Counted from the first letter of the stretch, positions 22,531-34,976 are shown. The stretch is DNA of 64,000 bases from Romanomermis culicivorax (GCA_963922205.1 CAWUHX010000038.1:310001-374000), one strand, 5' to 3'. Notes: generated from the letters alone by a model not told the origin. Numbers and translations are program-made.

Positions 22531-23181
22531 TAAATGTGATCTATATGTGTAAATAATTATCTCATGCGAGTGTATCGCCCCTATGAGTAATAAATTCCCC
22601 CTGAGTCGAGTTATCTGTCCTCAGAGTGGAGTTATTTGTCCCCTCGAGTCAAATTTCCCTCAGAGTCGGGCCCCAGAGTTGAGTATATCGAGTATTCTGT
22701 ATTTCTCCTCTGAGTAATCCTGTACCTTCTACATGCTTAATCTGTGTTGTAAACTCCCTCATTTTTTTCTCTTTTCTTTCTTTTGCCTCTCTCCTTTTGG
22801 GTGGTATACTGTAACCCTCAGGGTGGGTGCCATTACAGTACCCCTGTATCCATTCCCGTACTGTAACTACAGTATACCCATACGCGGGTACTGGTATCAC
22901 AGCCGTAGGGGTTGACGGCCTCTACTGACTGTTGGTGGTCCATGACCCCATGATACCGTACACCCTCCACCTATGATTCTGGACGTCATACGTGGCTGCT
23001 ATCTGTTAATTGTGTACAGTATTTTTATATTTCACCGGAAACTGTCGGAGTTGCTCACTTCTCCGGCCCCAAAATTTTACACCTACTGTTTACACATTTA
23101 ACACACGTATGCCCAAATCTCGTATTTTCTGCTTTTCTGTTATTTTCTTCCTCCACTTTTCTTCTTCAGTCATCTGAGTGG

Positions 23182-23182
23182 T

Positions 23183-23213
<31 letters not shown>

Positions 23214-23218
23214 AAAAA
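23182..23218 (+). repeat. Poly(A) tract in leader
   Basis: Near-uninterrupted A run (A18, G, A16) inside the leader of element 2. It is not at a LINE end and may be a slippage product. Confidence 0.85.
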
Positions 23219-23363
23219 TTCTGTTTTTTTTCTTACGCCACCGCTAGAGTATGACACCCTTATGTAGGCCTCCCTCTTTTTCATTTCTTCTTACTGTAAA
23301 ATCTGTTTTCTTCTCTTTTCGGGTTGTTGCATCTGGACCATAGACTTTACGGGTCATGCTCTT

Positions 23364-24065
23364 TGACGTCAGCAACAACAATGTTACGTGTTGTTGTTGT
23401 GCGTGGTTCAGCCTCACAGACTCAACCACTGACGTCTGCAACAGCCGCTTCACTTGCTGTTGCTTTAAGGGGTGGGTAGCCCTCCGGGTTCTACTCCTGA
23501 TGTCAGCAACGACAACATCACGTGTTGTTGTTTTGGGTTGATACTCCTGCAGTACTGACTCCTGACGTCTGCAACAGTTGGAGCTCACGTTGTTGCAGCA
23601 GGTTTGGCTGGTCTCCTGCACCCCATCTATGACGTCAGCAATGGTGACGCAACGTGTCACTATTCAAAGATGTGCAGGTCTTACGGGTGCCACATCTGAC
23701 GTCTGCAACAACTGTATCTCATGTTATTGATGTAAGGTATCGGACCCGCGGTTCCACCTTCTGAGGTCAGCAACGGCCACATGAAGTGTTACTGTATACA
23801 GATATTTGGCTTCAGGGCCCTATTGCAGACCTCGTAATGACAATGTATCATGTTCTCGCAGCAGAAATTGAGGTTACATGATCCTATTTCTGACGTCTGC
23901 AACGGCAACATTACGTGTTACTGCAGGGGTCTGCTGGCCTTAGGCACTTACCCCTGGCGTCTGCAACTGCGACATGATACTTGAATACTCTTCTCCCAGG
24001 CACCTGCAGTCAGCACCAAGGTCATGTGTTGGTCCATACCCCCTACCTTTTGACGTCAGCAGCAG
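23364..24065 (+). repeat. ~66-bp array of TGACGTCA/TGACGTCT boxes
   Basis: Boxes start near 23364, 23430, 23498, 23563, 23630, 23697, 23762, 23826 (weak), 23891, 23955 and 24051, so spacing is 64-68 bp over most of the array. Early units alternate TGACGTCAGC and TGACGTCTGC, suggesting a ~132-bp dimer. Each box is followed by an inverted repeat such as CAACAACA...TGTTGTTG around ACGTG. One more box lies at 24391. TGACGTCA is the CRE/ATF core, so an enhancer is one option and an RNA stem-loop series is another. Confidence 0.8.
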
Positions 24066-25796
24066 GTTACTGTCGGTCCTTTGAGTATTCCACTTGAGTC
24101 GTAGGTGGTTGCTGGCACATGATCCTATCACCTACTGCTCTTGTCAAAGGGTTGGTGTGTGTTTGGGACTGATGCCTGGGAAACATCAGTCCACACACAT
24201 ACACCACCTGAGATGCTCTTTAGTCCGTGTACTGATCAGGTTGTCCGCCCGGGTAGCGGCACTGTTGATCAGCATGTGGCTGCCTTTAAGCTTTAACTGC
24301 AGGTTTGAACGAGTTACACTCAGCCTCAGCTGGGTCGGTTGTCTGAACTCGTGCAGGCAGCAGGCATTTGCAGTCGGTACTGCCTGTGTCTGACGTCTGC
24401 AAGGGTTCGGCAATCTTCTTGTAAATTTCTTATCTAAATTCACTCACTCTCTTTCATCTCATCGAGCTGTCATACATAGATCTTCTTTAGTGTCCCCGCC
24501 GTAGTGGTTCCCAAGGGACCGCGGCACAGCCTCCGGTTGGGCCTAGAGTGTATAGGACCCCCTGTCATATTTCCATTCACTTGAACGCCTTCGTTAACTG
24601 GCTTAACGATGTCCGCGCTAGAGTTGCCAGTCCGCCTCAGCGAAGGTATTGAGTACGCCTCAATGCATAACTGGGTTCGCCTCAGTTATTTACACTCAAT
24701 AATTCACCCAGGGACACCTTGTACCCGTGATCCCTTAGATGTTTGCGGGTGCGCCCTCAAAACATCCAGAGATATTCATTTTAACTGACTGAGTGTGTCA
24801 GAATAGCACCTTTGGTACCCGTGCTCCTCCTCTCTTTCACTGTGTGACCTGCGAGCCTCATTTCATCTCAGTGATCGGCAACCCGGCCACCAGTCTATAT
24901 AATACTCCTGGAGAGTGTCCGTTCTGTTCGGAATGCGGGCTCCCATTTCGGACACGGCTGTAAGTTACTTGCGAATGTGGTCCAACACGGAACCTCTGTA
25001 TAGTCCATCACACTGTACAGAGATCGCAATCGCTCCTGGCGAGTGAGGCCCGTTGCGTAACTGCGCGACCCCTTTGCATAACTGGGTTTGTAAATTAGTT
25101 TTGTCCCTATTTATTGCTCCCTTTTAAGTTCACTTTCAGTTGTCCCCATCCTTTTCACTTTATGCCACTTTATGCGCTACTCCTGGTGAGTAGGATCTTG
25201 CCGGCTACGAGTCCGCCTCGCCCTAAGGTTTGTAAACTAGTACAACGGTCGAACCTCCAGGAAAAATCCCTCCTGAGCGGGTTCATCCGTCATCTTATTT
25301 CTCGGCAGGAAAACCGCCTTTTCTCTCCTCTTATACCTAATCTTCTGTTCTCTTAGGCTATTCTAATTGCCGGGTCCAGGCCCCAACTCTACATTTTTTG
25401 GTCGGGATCGATTCCCCCATATCTCAAACCATGCCTCTGTCCATCACGGGCGACCAGATAAATTCCCTTCTGGGTCACCCTGATGTACTCTGATCTTGCA
25501 TCTTATAATCCTATTCCATTCTAGCTCCCTTTTCGTGGTCGCTAGTCTTAAGCTAAATCAAGTTTACATCACAAACGCCGTCGCGCATGCGTTTTCCGAA
25601 TTCACGCGCTCTTTCGCCGCGAATTCAAAAGTAGTACTCACTTTCACTTTACACAATAGAGACACCCCGTCGTTCCTGCCGTCTTAGTACCCAGCCTGTA
25701 CAGACCAGTGAGCCGCTCTCTATTCAATTTGACTTAATTGCTTCACGGGCAAGGACGTCTGTTCTAACCACCTTACGGGAAAACGAACCCTCGGAC
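24066..25796 (+). other. Rest of element 2 leader, no gene
   Basis: GC-moderate, non-coding sequence with short repeats (cgcctcag...gcctcaa near 24630-24690). A pyrimidine-rich tract ends in tcttag at 25356, the candidate acceptor. I see no reading frame with coding character before gag. Confidence 0.5.
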
Positions 25797-28338
25797 ATGA
25801 AGTCGGAAGCTGATCTCCCTTCACAGATCGAGAACAAGGTCCAAGCAGCATTTGAGAATGCTCTTGGACCCCTCAACCAAAAGTTAGAGGCCATGAATGG
25901 TCGGAGGCACCCTCCTGTGTCCAGCTTTATGGCCCCTCCCACCTTCTCCGGTGCTTTTGGTGAGTCTATCACTGATTTTATGTCGCATCTTACTCGTTTC
26001 TTTACACTCCAGGGTGTAAGCGAAACGGATCATGCGTATAAAATCGCCTTTCTGGAGTCATGCCTCACGGGTCCTGCTCTTGCCTCCTACCGGGACTTTA
26101 GCAGCAGCACTCCAATACCTACCCGCTACGAAGAGTTTACGGCTTTTCTACGGAGAGATTTTCCGGTAGGGCGCGACTCTGATCTGCATCAGCAGCTGAT
26201 CCAAGACCGACTGCAGAAGCCGACAGAGTCCGCGATAGTCTACCTTGAGCACCTCAAGAGACTATCCAGGGTAGCGTATCCCGATCTCGCGATGGATGTC
26301 CGAGATTCAATCATCAAACCTATCTTTCTGCGAGGATTGAAACCGGTCCTCCGAGATAGTATCAAGTTTAGGGAGTTTACGACTCTTGAAGAGACACTCA
26401 AGGCAGCCTGTTACGCAGAATCCCAAATCTTTCGGGACGAGATCCGGTACACTGCTCCATCTAACGCCGTTTTCTCTTCAGAACCTAAACACGCCAGATA
26501 TAATCCCCATATGCCTAACAGAAGCGCAAACGGTCGTCAGAGCAACGCTCCAACGTCGTCATCCTCCGCTGATGAGGTTCACCGCTTGAAACAGGAAATG
26601 GCCAGGCTCACGGCCCACGTAGCGAAGCTCACGGCCCAGCAACGTGCACCAGCGCCAATCCAACAGACGCCGCCTTCACAGCCGTCGACACCAAACCAGT
26701 CCGCCGGGCGACGCTCGTCGGGAGCACACCTTCAAACGTGCTCCTTCCATGGACTGTGTACACATAGCGACGCCGACTGCCGGGCCCAGCGTCCCACCGG
26801 TGCCGCTCCCGGTAACAACACCACTAACGGTGGTCGCTGTTATTTTTGCCGTACACCTGCCCACCCCACGGACCGATGTGATGGCCATGCCCTCATTGTC
26901 GTCAAGTGCGAGTGCACCGATCAACTGCCTGTCCGCAGCGCAATCCGGCAAACACGGGTGAGAATGACTACCAAAATACTGGTTATTCTTCCCAGGGGAC
27001 AAATGTGTATCATCAGAGAAGTGGTTATCACCCTCCTAACGGGATGGGAAACCAATATCGGCAGCCCATACGTCGCAACAACGCCGTTGGGGCTACCGAT
27101 GGCCCTCCTCATCCAGATCCTCTTGACCTGGATGATGAGGCGCTTGCTGTACACCTGACAGATTCTTCACAACAGTGTTATCCTGTCTGCGTAATCAGTA
27201 TTGGATTTTCAGTGGTCCAAGCAGCCCAGGTACCCGTACCGATAAATGTATCGGACATACCGCTGCCACCACCACCACCAAGGTATGCGATGCCGCTCAC
27301 TCTGGACCCCTTGACGACACCGCAGTTTGTTGGCCACGCTAACATCCTCGCATCGTATCGCATCCCCAAAACCACGACTGCCAAGCCAGCTCCAGCCGCA
27401 AACACGACGTCTTCGGCGCCACCGGCCCGCATCGTCCCTCCAGGACCACCGCCTTCGATCCCCACGGATTCCGCTACGGAAGTCCTCGACCAGGTCGAGC
27501 CCATGAATTTGTCAGGTATACTACCTTCTTCTTCAGGTGATCCTAGAGTAGGAACCAGAAATCTATCTCAGTCCACGACTCTATCGATTTCTTGTTCACA
27601 GCGCCATCGCCCGTCCAAGACGCGATGTTGGCCATCTGGTCAGTTGACCTGGCCAAGAAATACCCGCATTTGCCGTGGACTCTGCTCAACGAGCCATCGC
27701 ATGTCGAAGTGCTCACGGCCGCCGACGTGGTGCTTGCGGCGCCTGTTTCAATGCGACTCTTACGACCCGTCGTCGCCCGACGGGCACTCGAGTTCATTGC
27801 CAATGGGACTATCACAATCTCGCCCGTCGAGAAGTTCTTATTGGATGGGGAGCCATCCTCACCTTCGGTCGATGCCGTCCGCCGAGCAGTCGAACAGGCC
27901 AGTCGGATCCTCCTGCCTGCTGTCGCCGCTACATCACCGACAGCAGCGCCACCTGTTGCCGCGACATCGCCAACAAAAATGGACATTACTGCTTCCTCGC
28001 CCCCAGCCAAGGAACCCGCAAATGATCCTACACCGCCGGCAACAGCCCAAAATACATCCTCGGCAACAGCCCAAGCCAAATCGCTGGCGCCAGCCCAAGA
28101 GACATCTCCGACCGCTGCGACCAAGTCGCCCGTCGTCGAACACATGGCCGTCGACGAGAACTTACGTCCGGGTAACGAAGATGTCAGCATCATTGAGGAA
28201 TCTCCGTTCCCAACGGCAGTAGCCCCATGGTCGCCAAAAGTCGGTATCCTCCGGGAAATCCACCCGTGTGGTGGATTGGTCCTCGATTTCCCCCGCCAGG
28301 AACCCATCTCGTCTGACAGCGACGAAGAAGAAATCTGA
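25797..28338 (+). pseudogene. gag: Gag region of element 2, frames 0, +2 and +1
   Basis: The ATG at 25797 opens a Gag with the capsid-like domain (FMAPPTFSGAFGESI, FLRRDFPVGRDSDLHQQL, IIKPIFLRGLKP). It parallels element 1 Gag block by block. Zinc knuckles follow: CSFHGLCTHSDADC, CYFCRTPAHPTDRC and a third damaged one (CPHCRQ...HRSTAC) reached only after a frame change near 26900. Frame 2 runs on as a Pro-rich part with LDLDDEAL and SYRIPK, matching MDIDD and YRIPRK of element 1. Near 27550-27600 the frame changes again to a 240-codon stretch ending in DSDEEEI and TGA 28336. Two frameshifts suggest decay; programmed shifting is less likely but possible. Confidence 0.8.
27592..28338 (+). other. 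Element 2-specific Gag C-terminal extension
   Basis: Its first ~100 residues ([16 protein letters not shown] to [18 protein letters not shown]) look folded and have no counterpart in element 1. They are followed by an Ala/Pro/Thr-rich repeat-like linker and an acidic end. I do not recognise the domain. Confidence 0.5.
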
Positions 28339-28384
28339 CACTGCCCCTCAGGCCAGATTTGTGAAATTGAGTGAACACTTACAA

Positions 28385-30245
28385 ATGACGTTTGTACAGT
28401 TGTTTTTGATAATAAAATTGACCTTGGTAACATCACTGTTTCTAGGGGTGAGTTTGTCAGCACCCGCGGCTCAGTATCAATTTTGCGGTCTCTCAAGAAG
28501 CGGACATCCACTTGAGTTACCCCAGCGTGTAGAGTGTAAACCACCGCAATCTTCATGGAGCCCGCGGCGCATGAATGTTACGGTGTATGTCCCTAGTTCA
28601 GACCCGATTACAACCTGGAACAGCGTGGAAATGCACATTGCGCTCCCGCAAAGTCTGCACCAACACTGGTTTCTTCGGCTCTAGGGGCATCACTGCAGAC
28701 GTCATTACCACTCAGCACTTAGCGCCTGCGGCATGCACGCTAGCACATCGCACTAAGATGTTTGGTTCACAAAAACTTGTCGGCATTCGCCCTGGCTTTT
28801 ATAGCACAAACCAAACATTGGAAGTGATGTACGAATGGTGCTGCATTGACGTCTGCAAGACAGTGACTAACCTCTTCATCGAGGAGGGACAAGTCGCTTC
28901 GTGGGATGGCACTACGGCCCTAAGCACCTTAGGCGATGTAGGTGGATGCAGTCCCACTGCAGGCCAGTGCACTACTCTAGACGGGGTCATTGTCTGGCCT
29001 GCACAAAACTTCACGGCGCGGTGTCATTATCACCCCAAGGGAAATTACACTGCGTCCATGTCAGGGAACCACGTCATCATCGATGATCTACAGGTTGCCC
29101 TCAAGATCCCGGGAAACTCCCGTGTCTTCCAACTGTGCCCAGTACTACGTTCCACCACAGTCCGGACGGATCAGGGTCTTCTCCTTCGCATCCACGGGAG
29201 ATACAATTTGACCCAAAACTTGTTCAGAATGGCAAAGGACACCCGTCCCGATCCTGTCAATGCCAAACTGAACTATCTGGCTCAGCAGATCAAGGAGTCG
29301 GAAATTAACGGTTTCCGGTTCACGTGGCTTGAGCTCTGCTCTCACGCTCAAGGCTATCTTGATCTGACTTGGCAGTTGCTTCGCTTGGACCCTACCTTGG
29401 GTGCCCGGGCATTCCTCCAGAGGAATGACCTGACGGCGGAATTCACAGGCGACGCACTGACAATATGGCCGTGTCAGAAGGTCAACGCCACCTACGTTTA
29501 CCACTCGTACCCGGTGGGAAACGTTTGCTACAAGTACTTACCTGTACAGGTCGGCGGTACCATCTACTTTGCCACCCCCGGTGGTCCAGATCTCATTAAA
29601 TCTAGCCCAATTGTGCCGTGTCATCACCACTTTACAGGGATTTTCCGAAATCGCTCGGGCTGGTTTACTGAGTCTGGCGCGGTCCATGTGAGCCACATCC
29701 CACTGGAACTCTTCTGGAAGCAGCGTTTCGACATCACTCACTTTGAGGCACCGGCGCTCTTCCATGACCAGTTGGCGATGACCCCTTCAAACTTTGCCTT
29801 CTTTAAACACTACGTTTACAAGACTGAGCAAATTGAAGCGGTACTCAACCGGCTGGTAAACTTTACCGCTGGTCTATCCCTGCAACCAGACGCCATTTAC
29901 CAGGCCTTTGCATGGGTAGGAACCGACATCAAGGCCTCTCTGGAAGGTGTCTGTTTGGCAGCAAACCATGTTATTACGGGTCAACAACACACCCTCGCCC
30001 AGGGCTTCCATGCTGTCCTGAGCGGGCCGGTCCAGTTGATCTTTAACATCCTAATTACCCTGACAGTGCTGATCGGTGTCGGATACCTTGCCTATCTTGG
30101 TGTATCTTATTATTTCAGCTACTGTCTGCGGAGCAAACAGGTCAGGTTTGTTAGCCGTTTTTCCCCGTTGGGTCTTTACCGCAAAGTCCAACGCTGGATC
30201 GGATTTCACTACGTGCAAAACGATGTGCCCTCCCAGCTTGACTGA
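28385..30245 (+). pseudogene. env: Env-like glycoprotein of element 2, one frameshift
   Basis: The ATG at 28385 starts a strong signal peptide (hydrophobic run [18 protein letters not shown]). The ectodomain keeps the Cys pattern of element 1, including WCC-x-D-x-C, GDVGGC, the FTGDALTIWPC block and a later Cys-Tyr-Lys-x-Leu-Pro. Several N-x-S/T sites are present. The anchor is near 30025-30110 (LIFNILITLTVLIGVGYLAY). The frame changes near 28610-28632, so this copy cannot make a complete protein without a shift. It ends at TGA 30243, after which the same frame continues into pol. The gene sits between gag and pol, the same unusual position as in element 1. Family assignment is open; a chuvirus-like class III relation is possible by motif only. 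Confidence 0.85.
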
Positions 30246-30263
30246 ATCACACCGTGTTTCGTC

Positions 30264-30640
30264 GTGCTGCTGGATACCAAGGAAACTCCTGCTTTCCTTG
30301 ACAGGGGTTGCCCCCACACTATCATTAGCCAATGTCTTCATAAGGCCTTGGCTAAAGAAAGTCCGAAGGCGGTCATAGCGTTCCAGCAACATGACGACTT
30401 TAACCCATTGATGAGCATCAATGGTAAAGCCGTTCATACCATCCTTTCGGGACCATATGAAAACATGTTGCCCGGAAACCGCCAGCCGAACACACGGATC
30501 GATATACATCTCCATGTGTGCAAGACTGCGTCTCCCTTCTGGGCACCTGTTGACCTCATCCTCGGACTGGACTTCTTAGAACAGTTCAAGAACATTATGT
30601 TTGACTACCAACGTAATGTTTGTCGGCTGGACGCAGTAGA
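30264..30640 (+). other. Extra retropepsin-like domain with DRG
   Basis: FLDRG followed by ~80 residues and VDLILGLDFL has the layout of an aspartic retropepsin, but Thr of DTG is Arg. A separate intact protease lies 330 residues downstream. Element 1 lacks this domain. Confidence 0.6.
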
Positions 30641-33429
30641 ATTACCCCTCCTGCTGACCACGCCGGAGATTGACCAGATCGACCCCTGGTGGGAGAACAC
30701 ACGTGCTCTCTCGCGAAACTCACACAGGTCGGGATCACGATTGCGGTCCAGGGCTTCGTCCATCTCTCGGCCACACTCACGGGCCTCCTCAGTTGCCTCA
30801 TCACCTGGGTCAACCAGGGGATCCCGGGCCTCTTCTAGACAGGCAAGTCGTCATTTGTCGACCTTGCACGGGTCAGGTTGCCCTCGACCTCCGCCTGGAA
30901 ACTCTCCAGTCACGCTAGAGAAAGGCCGATACCGTGAGCCAAGTGATTCAGATGCTCCGGCATCACCCGTGCCGAACGCGCCACCGCTATCGGACACCGA
31001 GATTGAATCACTAGGAGCTACTCAGAGCCCAAGGGACCACTCAGACCACGTACTCACTGTACAGGATGAGTCCACCCTTCTGAACGACCCGGAACCCTCC
31101 CTCGGATACGCTCTAGTAGGTCTACTACGTCGTACGGGACTGCCGATTCCAAAGCGGTCCGGTAAGACCAAACACACGAGTGGTGCCACCACACCTGATT
31201 CCGGTCATGTGGTCTCTGCTTTTTACCCAAATGATATTCGGACACCCCATATCAAAGTTCTCCTCAACAACTGGGTAGAAGCAAAGGCACTGGTCGACAC
31301 AGGAGCTGTTTTCTCACTCCTGGACCACAAGTTAGTGGCCCAGCTGCCCAACTTGTCACTTTCACCAACCAGGGCTCGTCCTATCGCAGCCAATGGGTCC
31401 CCGATCCCACTGCTAGGAGCAGCCTACATCACGGTTACAGTGGCTGATGTCTCTGAACGGATTCAGGTCCAAATACAAGAGAACTGTTCAGCTGAACTAG
31501 TCCTCGGAACAAACTTCCTTGGCCGGTTCAATTGTGTCAGCTTGAACTGGGAGAAATCCTTCCTCCAGTTCAAAGAAAGTAGAATCCCCTGTGACGGTCT
31601 CATCCACAGCCCACCTTCTGCCCGCAGCGCCTTGCCCCTGAAGGACTTGGTAATTCTGGAGCCTCGCTCCCTGACAAGATTCACTGTACCTGTTCCGCCA
31701 ATCTATACGAACGTACCTGAGGTGGCCTTCTTTCCGAAGCACCTCACCGGATCTCAAAGACACGTATATTTTGCTGGAAGCGTGAGTAGCGTGACCAACA
31801 GTCACATACCACTTCAAGTAGTTAACCCGAATACTCATTCCGTGGTTCTCTACCCACACATGACCATCGGTCATGTGCAAATGCATAGTGAGCCCTCACG
31901 GGAATCACCGGTCGACTCAGACACCGTCCTCGATCGTCAGTGGGTCGAGGCCAATGCTGTAATCTCACCGGACATCTCCCCTCGGGACCGGGCAGCCTTA
32001 CTCGATCTGCTGGTTGCATACACCGACCTTTATGCTCTTGATGAAAAGGACACAGGTTCCACTGATCTTGTCCAGCACGAAATCAGCACGGGCGATGCCC
32101 GCCCAGTCCGCCGTTTCCATTACCCGTCCTCACCTGAGGAAAAGGATCTCATCATGCAGGAGGTCAAGGCGCTCCAGGAGAAAGGTATTATTCGGCCGAG
32201 CACGTCGCCGTGGGCTACTAATACTGTCCTGGTGCGCAAGAAAAACGGTTCTCACCGTATGTGTGTTGACTTTCGTGGTCTTAACGAGGTCACGAAAAAG
32301 GATGTCTACCCTCTCCCACCGATAGACGACATTCTCGACACACTCAAGGATATGAAGTATTTCACTACCCTTGACCAGGCTAACGCTTATTGGTCAATCC
32401 CGATCGCCGAGGCGGATAAGGAAAAGACGGCATTTAATACGCCTATTGGACTTTACGAATTCAATTATTTGCCTTTCGGTTTGTGCAACGCGCCAGGGAC
32501 ATTTCAACGCCTTATGGACCTCCTCCTTACTGGAATCCAATGGTGCACGGTTCTGACCTATCTCGACGACATTTTGGTGTTCGGGAACTCTCACACCCAA
32601 ATGCTTGAGCGCCTGGCAGATGTGTTCGCCCGTCTTCCCCGGGGTGGAATGAAGCTCAGACTGAGCAAGTGCAAATTCTCGCACTCAGAATTAGAGTACC
32701 TAGGCTATCGCATCTCACAGAGCGGCCTAGAACCTGACCAAGCCAAACTGGCCGCCGTCCAAAACCTACCCATTCCACAAAATGCCAAAGACATCAAGTC
32801 CTTCCTAGGCCTCGTGTCTTATTACAGGCGTTTCATCCCTGGTTGTGCCCGGCTCAGCGAGCCACTCACCAAGCTCTTACGGAAGGAAACTACTTTCCAG
32901 TGGTCAAAACCTCAGCAGGAGGCGTTCGATGAACTCCGCCGCCTGCTGACCAACCCTCCTATCCTGCGCCATCCGGACTTTTCGGAATCCTTTATCCTTC
33001 AAGCTGATGCAAGTATTTCGGGGATAGGAGCGGTTCTCAGCCAGTTAGACGAACATGGATACGACCATCCTGTCGCCTACGCCAGCCGAGGGTTAACAGC
33101 GGCCGAGAAAAACTATTCCATTACAGAACTGGAAACTCTCGCTGTTGTCCATTTCGTCAAGCACTTTCGACCATACCTCTTCCAGCACGAGGTGGTCGTT
33201 CAGACTGACCATACCGCGGTCAAAGCAGTGTTGGAGAAGCCTAACCCCTCTGCTCGGATTGCTCGGTGGGGACTCGCGCTCGCCGAATTCAAACTGACAA
33301 TTCGGCCGCGAAAAGGTCAGTCTAATGGTAATGCTGATGCATTATCGCACCTGCCGGATCCTAAATCCCTCACCGGTCAGAGTATTGATGATACTCCCCT
33401 TTACAGACCTGAGGGACATGTTATGATGA

Positions 33430-33590
33430 TCACCGATGGTGTGCAGCACCTGGGGAGATCAAGGACTTTGACCAATGGTGTGCAGCACCTGGCGCGATCA
33501 AATATTTCAGCACCGATCACTGCTGGCGCGGAGCGCCCGGTACGATCAGAGACTTATGCCGAGATATCGGTTGGTGCGCAGCACCCCGAC
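33430..33590 (+). repeat. In-frame ~50-bp repeat between RNase H and integrase
   Basis: Four related units (TDGVQHLGRS, TNGVQHLARS, TAGAERPVRS, SVGAQHPDF) arise from a tandem DNA repeat in pol. Element 1 has a Glu/Gln-rich linker instead. Confidence 0.75.
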
Positions 33591-34976
33591 TTTTTCGCTG
33601 CTCAGCTGGAGGATCCGGAGTTAGCTGACATCATTCGCTCTCTTAAGCCCCTGGGCGACCAGAATGATGTGCGAGGCTACCATCTGTTGGATAACGTTCT
33701 TCAGAAATGGACAGGCGAGTCCAACAAGATTGTCATACCCAGATCCATGGTTACTACCATTATCTGGGCTCATCATGATGAGATCTTAGCTGGACACTTT
33801 GGTGCTAAACGTACTGTGCCGCTCATTGCTCGCAGATACCACTGGCCTTCCCTCAGTCGGGATGTCAAGTCCTTCTGTCAGCGGTGTGATCTTTGCCAAC
33901 GGAATAAGCCCGCTCGACAGAAAACCACTGCGACCCTGAAACCCATCACCACTACGGGACTGTTTCATTGGTTAGGTGTCGACTGTATGGGACCTATGAC
34001 CACTAGCGAAGCTGGCAACCATTTCATCGTAGTCTTCATCGACTACTTAACGAAATGGGTCGAGGCTTTTGCTACTCCAGACATCACTGCGCACACCATA
34101 GCCTGGCTGTTTGTAACCCAAATTGTCTGCCGGCACGGGGCACCGCAGATTCTTCAGTCAGATCGTGGCACTGATTTCACATCAAAACTGATGACTGAGA
34201 TCACTGCGATCTGCGCAACGAAGAAGATCCACTCTACCGCCTATCATCCGATGACCAACGGCGAGGTGGAAAGAGCTAATCAGACGCTAACCACACGGCT
34301 ACGTATGTATGTTCATCAAGGACATACCGATTGGGATGAACACCTACCATAGGCTGTGTTTGCCGTCAATATCAGCATGAATGAGTCAACAGGGTACTCG
34401 CCCTTTGAACTCATGTACGGTCGCACACCCATGCTCCCTGTTGATGCCGCGCTCTCATTCAACCCTCCGGCCCATATCATTAATGTTTCCTCATATGATA
34501 TGGAGGTCAAACGTCATTTCACCTATGCGTTAACCTTAATCCAGAGTCGGATTGAGAAAGCACAGGAGGCCTATGCACGGTCTTACGACCGGAAAGCACA
34601 TGATGTCTCGTACAAAGTAGGGGATCAGGTGCTCAAACTGCGCACCTCCAGCAAACGTGGACTCACTCCTAAATTGCTGCCCATCTACGATGGGCCCTAC
34701 CTTGTAACAAGTGTGGCATATCCCAATGTCACACTTCGTCTCGAGACGGATCAGGAAGACACTGTACATGTCAACCAGCTTCGACTTTATGTGTCCCCTG
34801 AACCACCGAGTGAAGCAGAGGATACACCTCCCACTTCACAGGCAACGGATTCGGCACCCTTGTTGTTTCCTTCAACAAGCCGGGACTTTACACCGAATTT
34901 GATTGACCCACATCTTGATGCAGAGGTCCCCGACCCCTAATTCAAGATGTCTTCTCTTCATTGTCCCCGCTTACAA

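Larger units (their letters stand above)
30264..34940 (+). pseudogene. pol: Pol of element 2 with TAG at 34350-34352
   Basis: The frame is contiguous with env across TGA 30243. In order: a retropepsin-like domain with LDRG near 30297 and VDLILGLDFLEQF near 30550, a Ser/Arg-rich linker (about 30700-31000), a canonical retropepsin (DTGA at 31296, LVLGTNFLGRF), RT with YLDD near 32560, and RNase H (QADASISG, QTDHTAV). A short repeat follows (33420-33600), then integrase with an HHCC finger and D, D, E blocks (DCMG, SDRGTD, NGEVER). A TAG interrupts the integrase where element 1 has Tyr; the frame then continues to TAA 34938. Motifs are otherwise intact, so the nonsense change looks recent. Confidence 0.9.

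Noticed and set aside
23182-23218. Poly(A) tract as a LINE or processed-pseudogene tail
   Set aside because: No retroposed sequence or target duplication flanks it; it lies inside the element 2 leader.
23364-24065. CRISPR-like array because of regular spacing
   Set aside because: Eukaryotic context; the repeated part and the spacer both vary gradually, with no constant repeat and no cas genes.
27543-28556. 337-codon minus-strand frame
   Set aside because: Shadow of the GC-rich gag/env region of element 2 on the other strand; no domain, and the sense frames explain the codon pattern.
34350-34352. TAG in element 2 integrase as a recoding site
   Set aside because: Element 1 has a Tyr codon at the same place, so a single nonsense mutation explains it.
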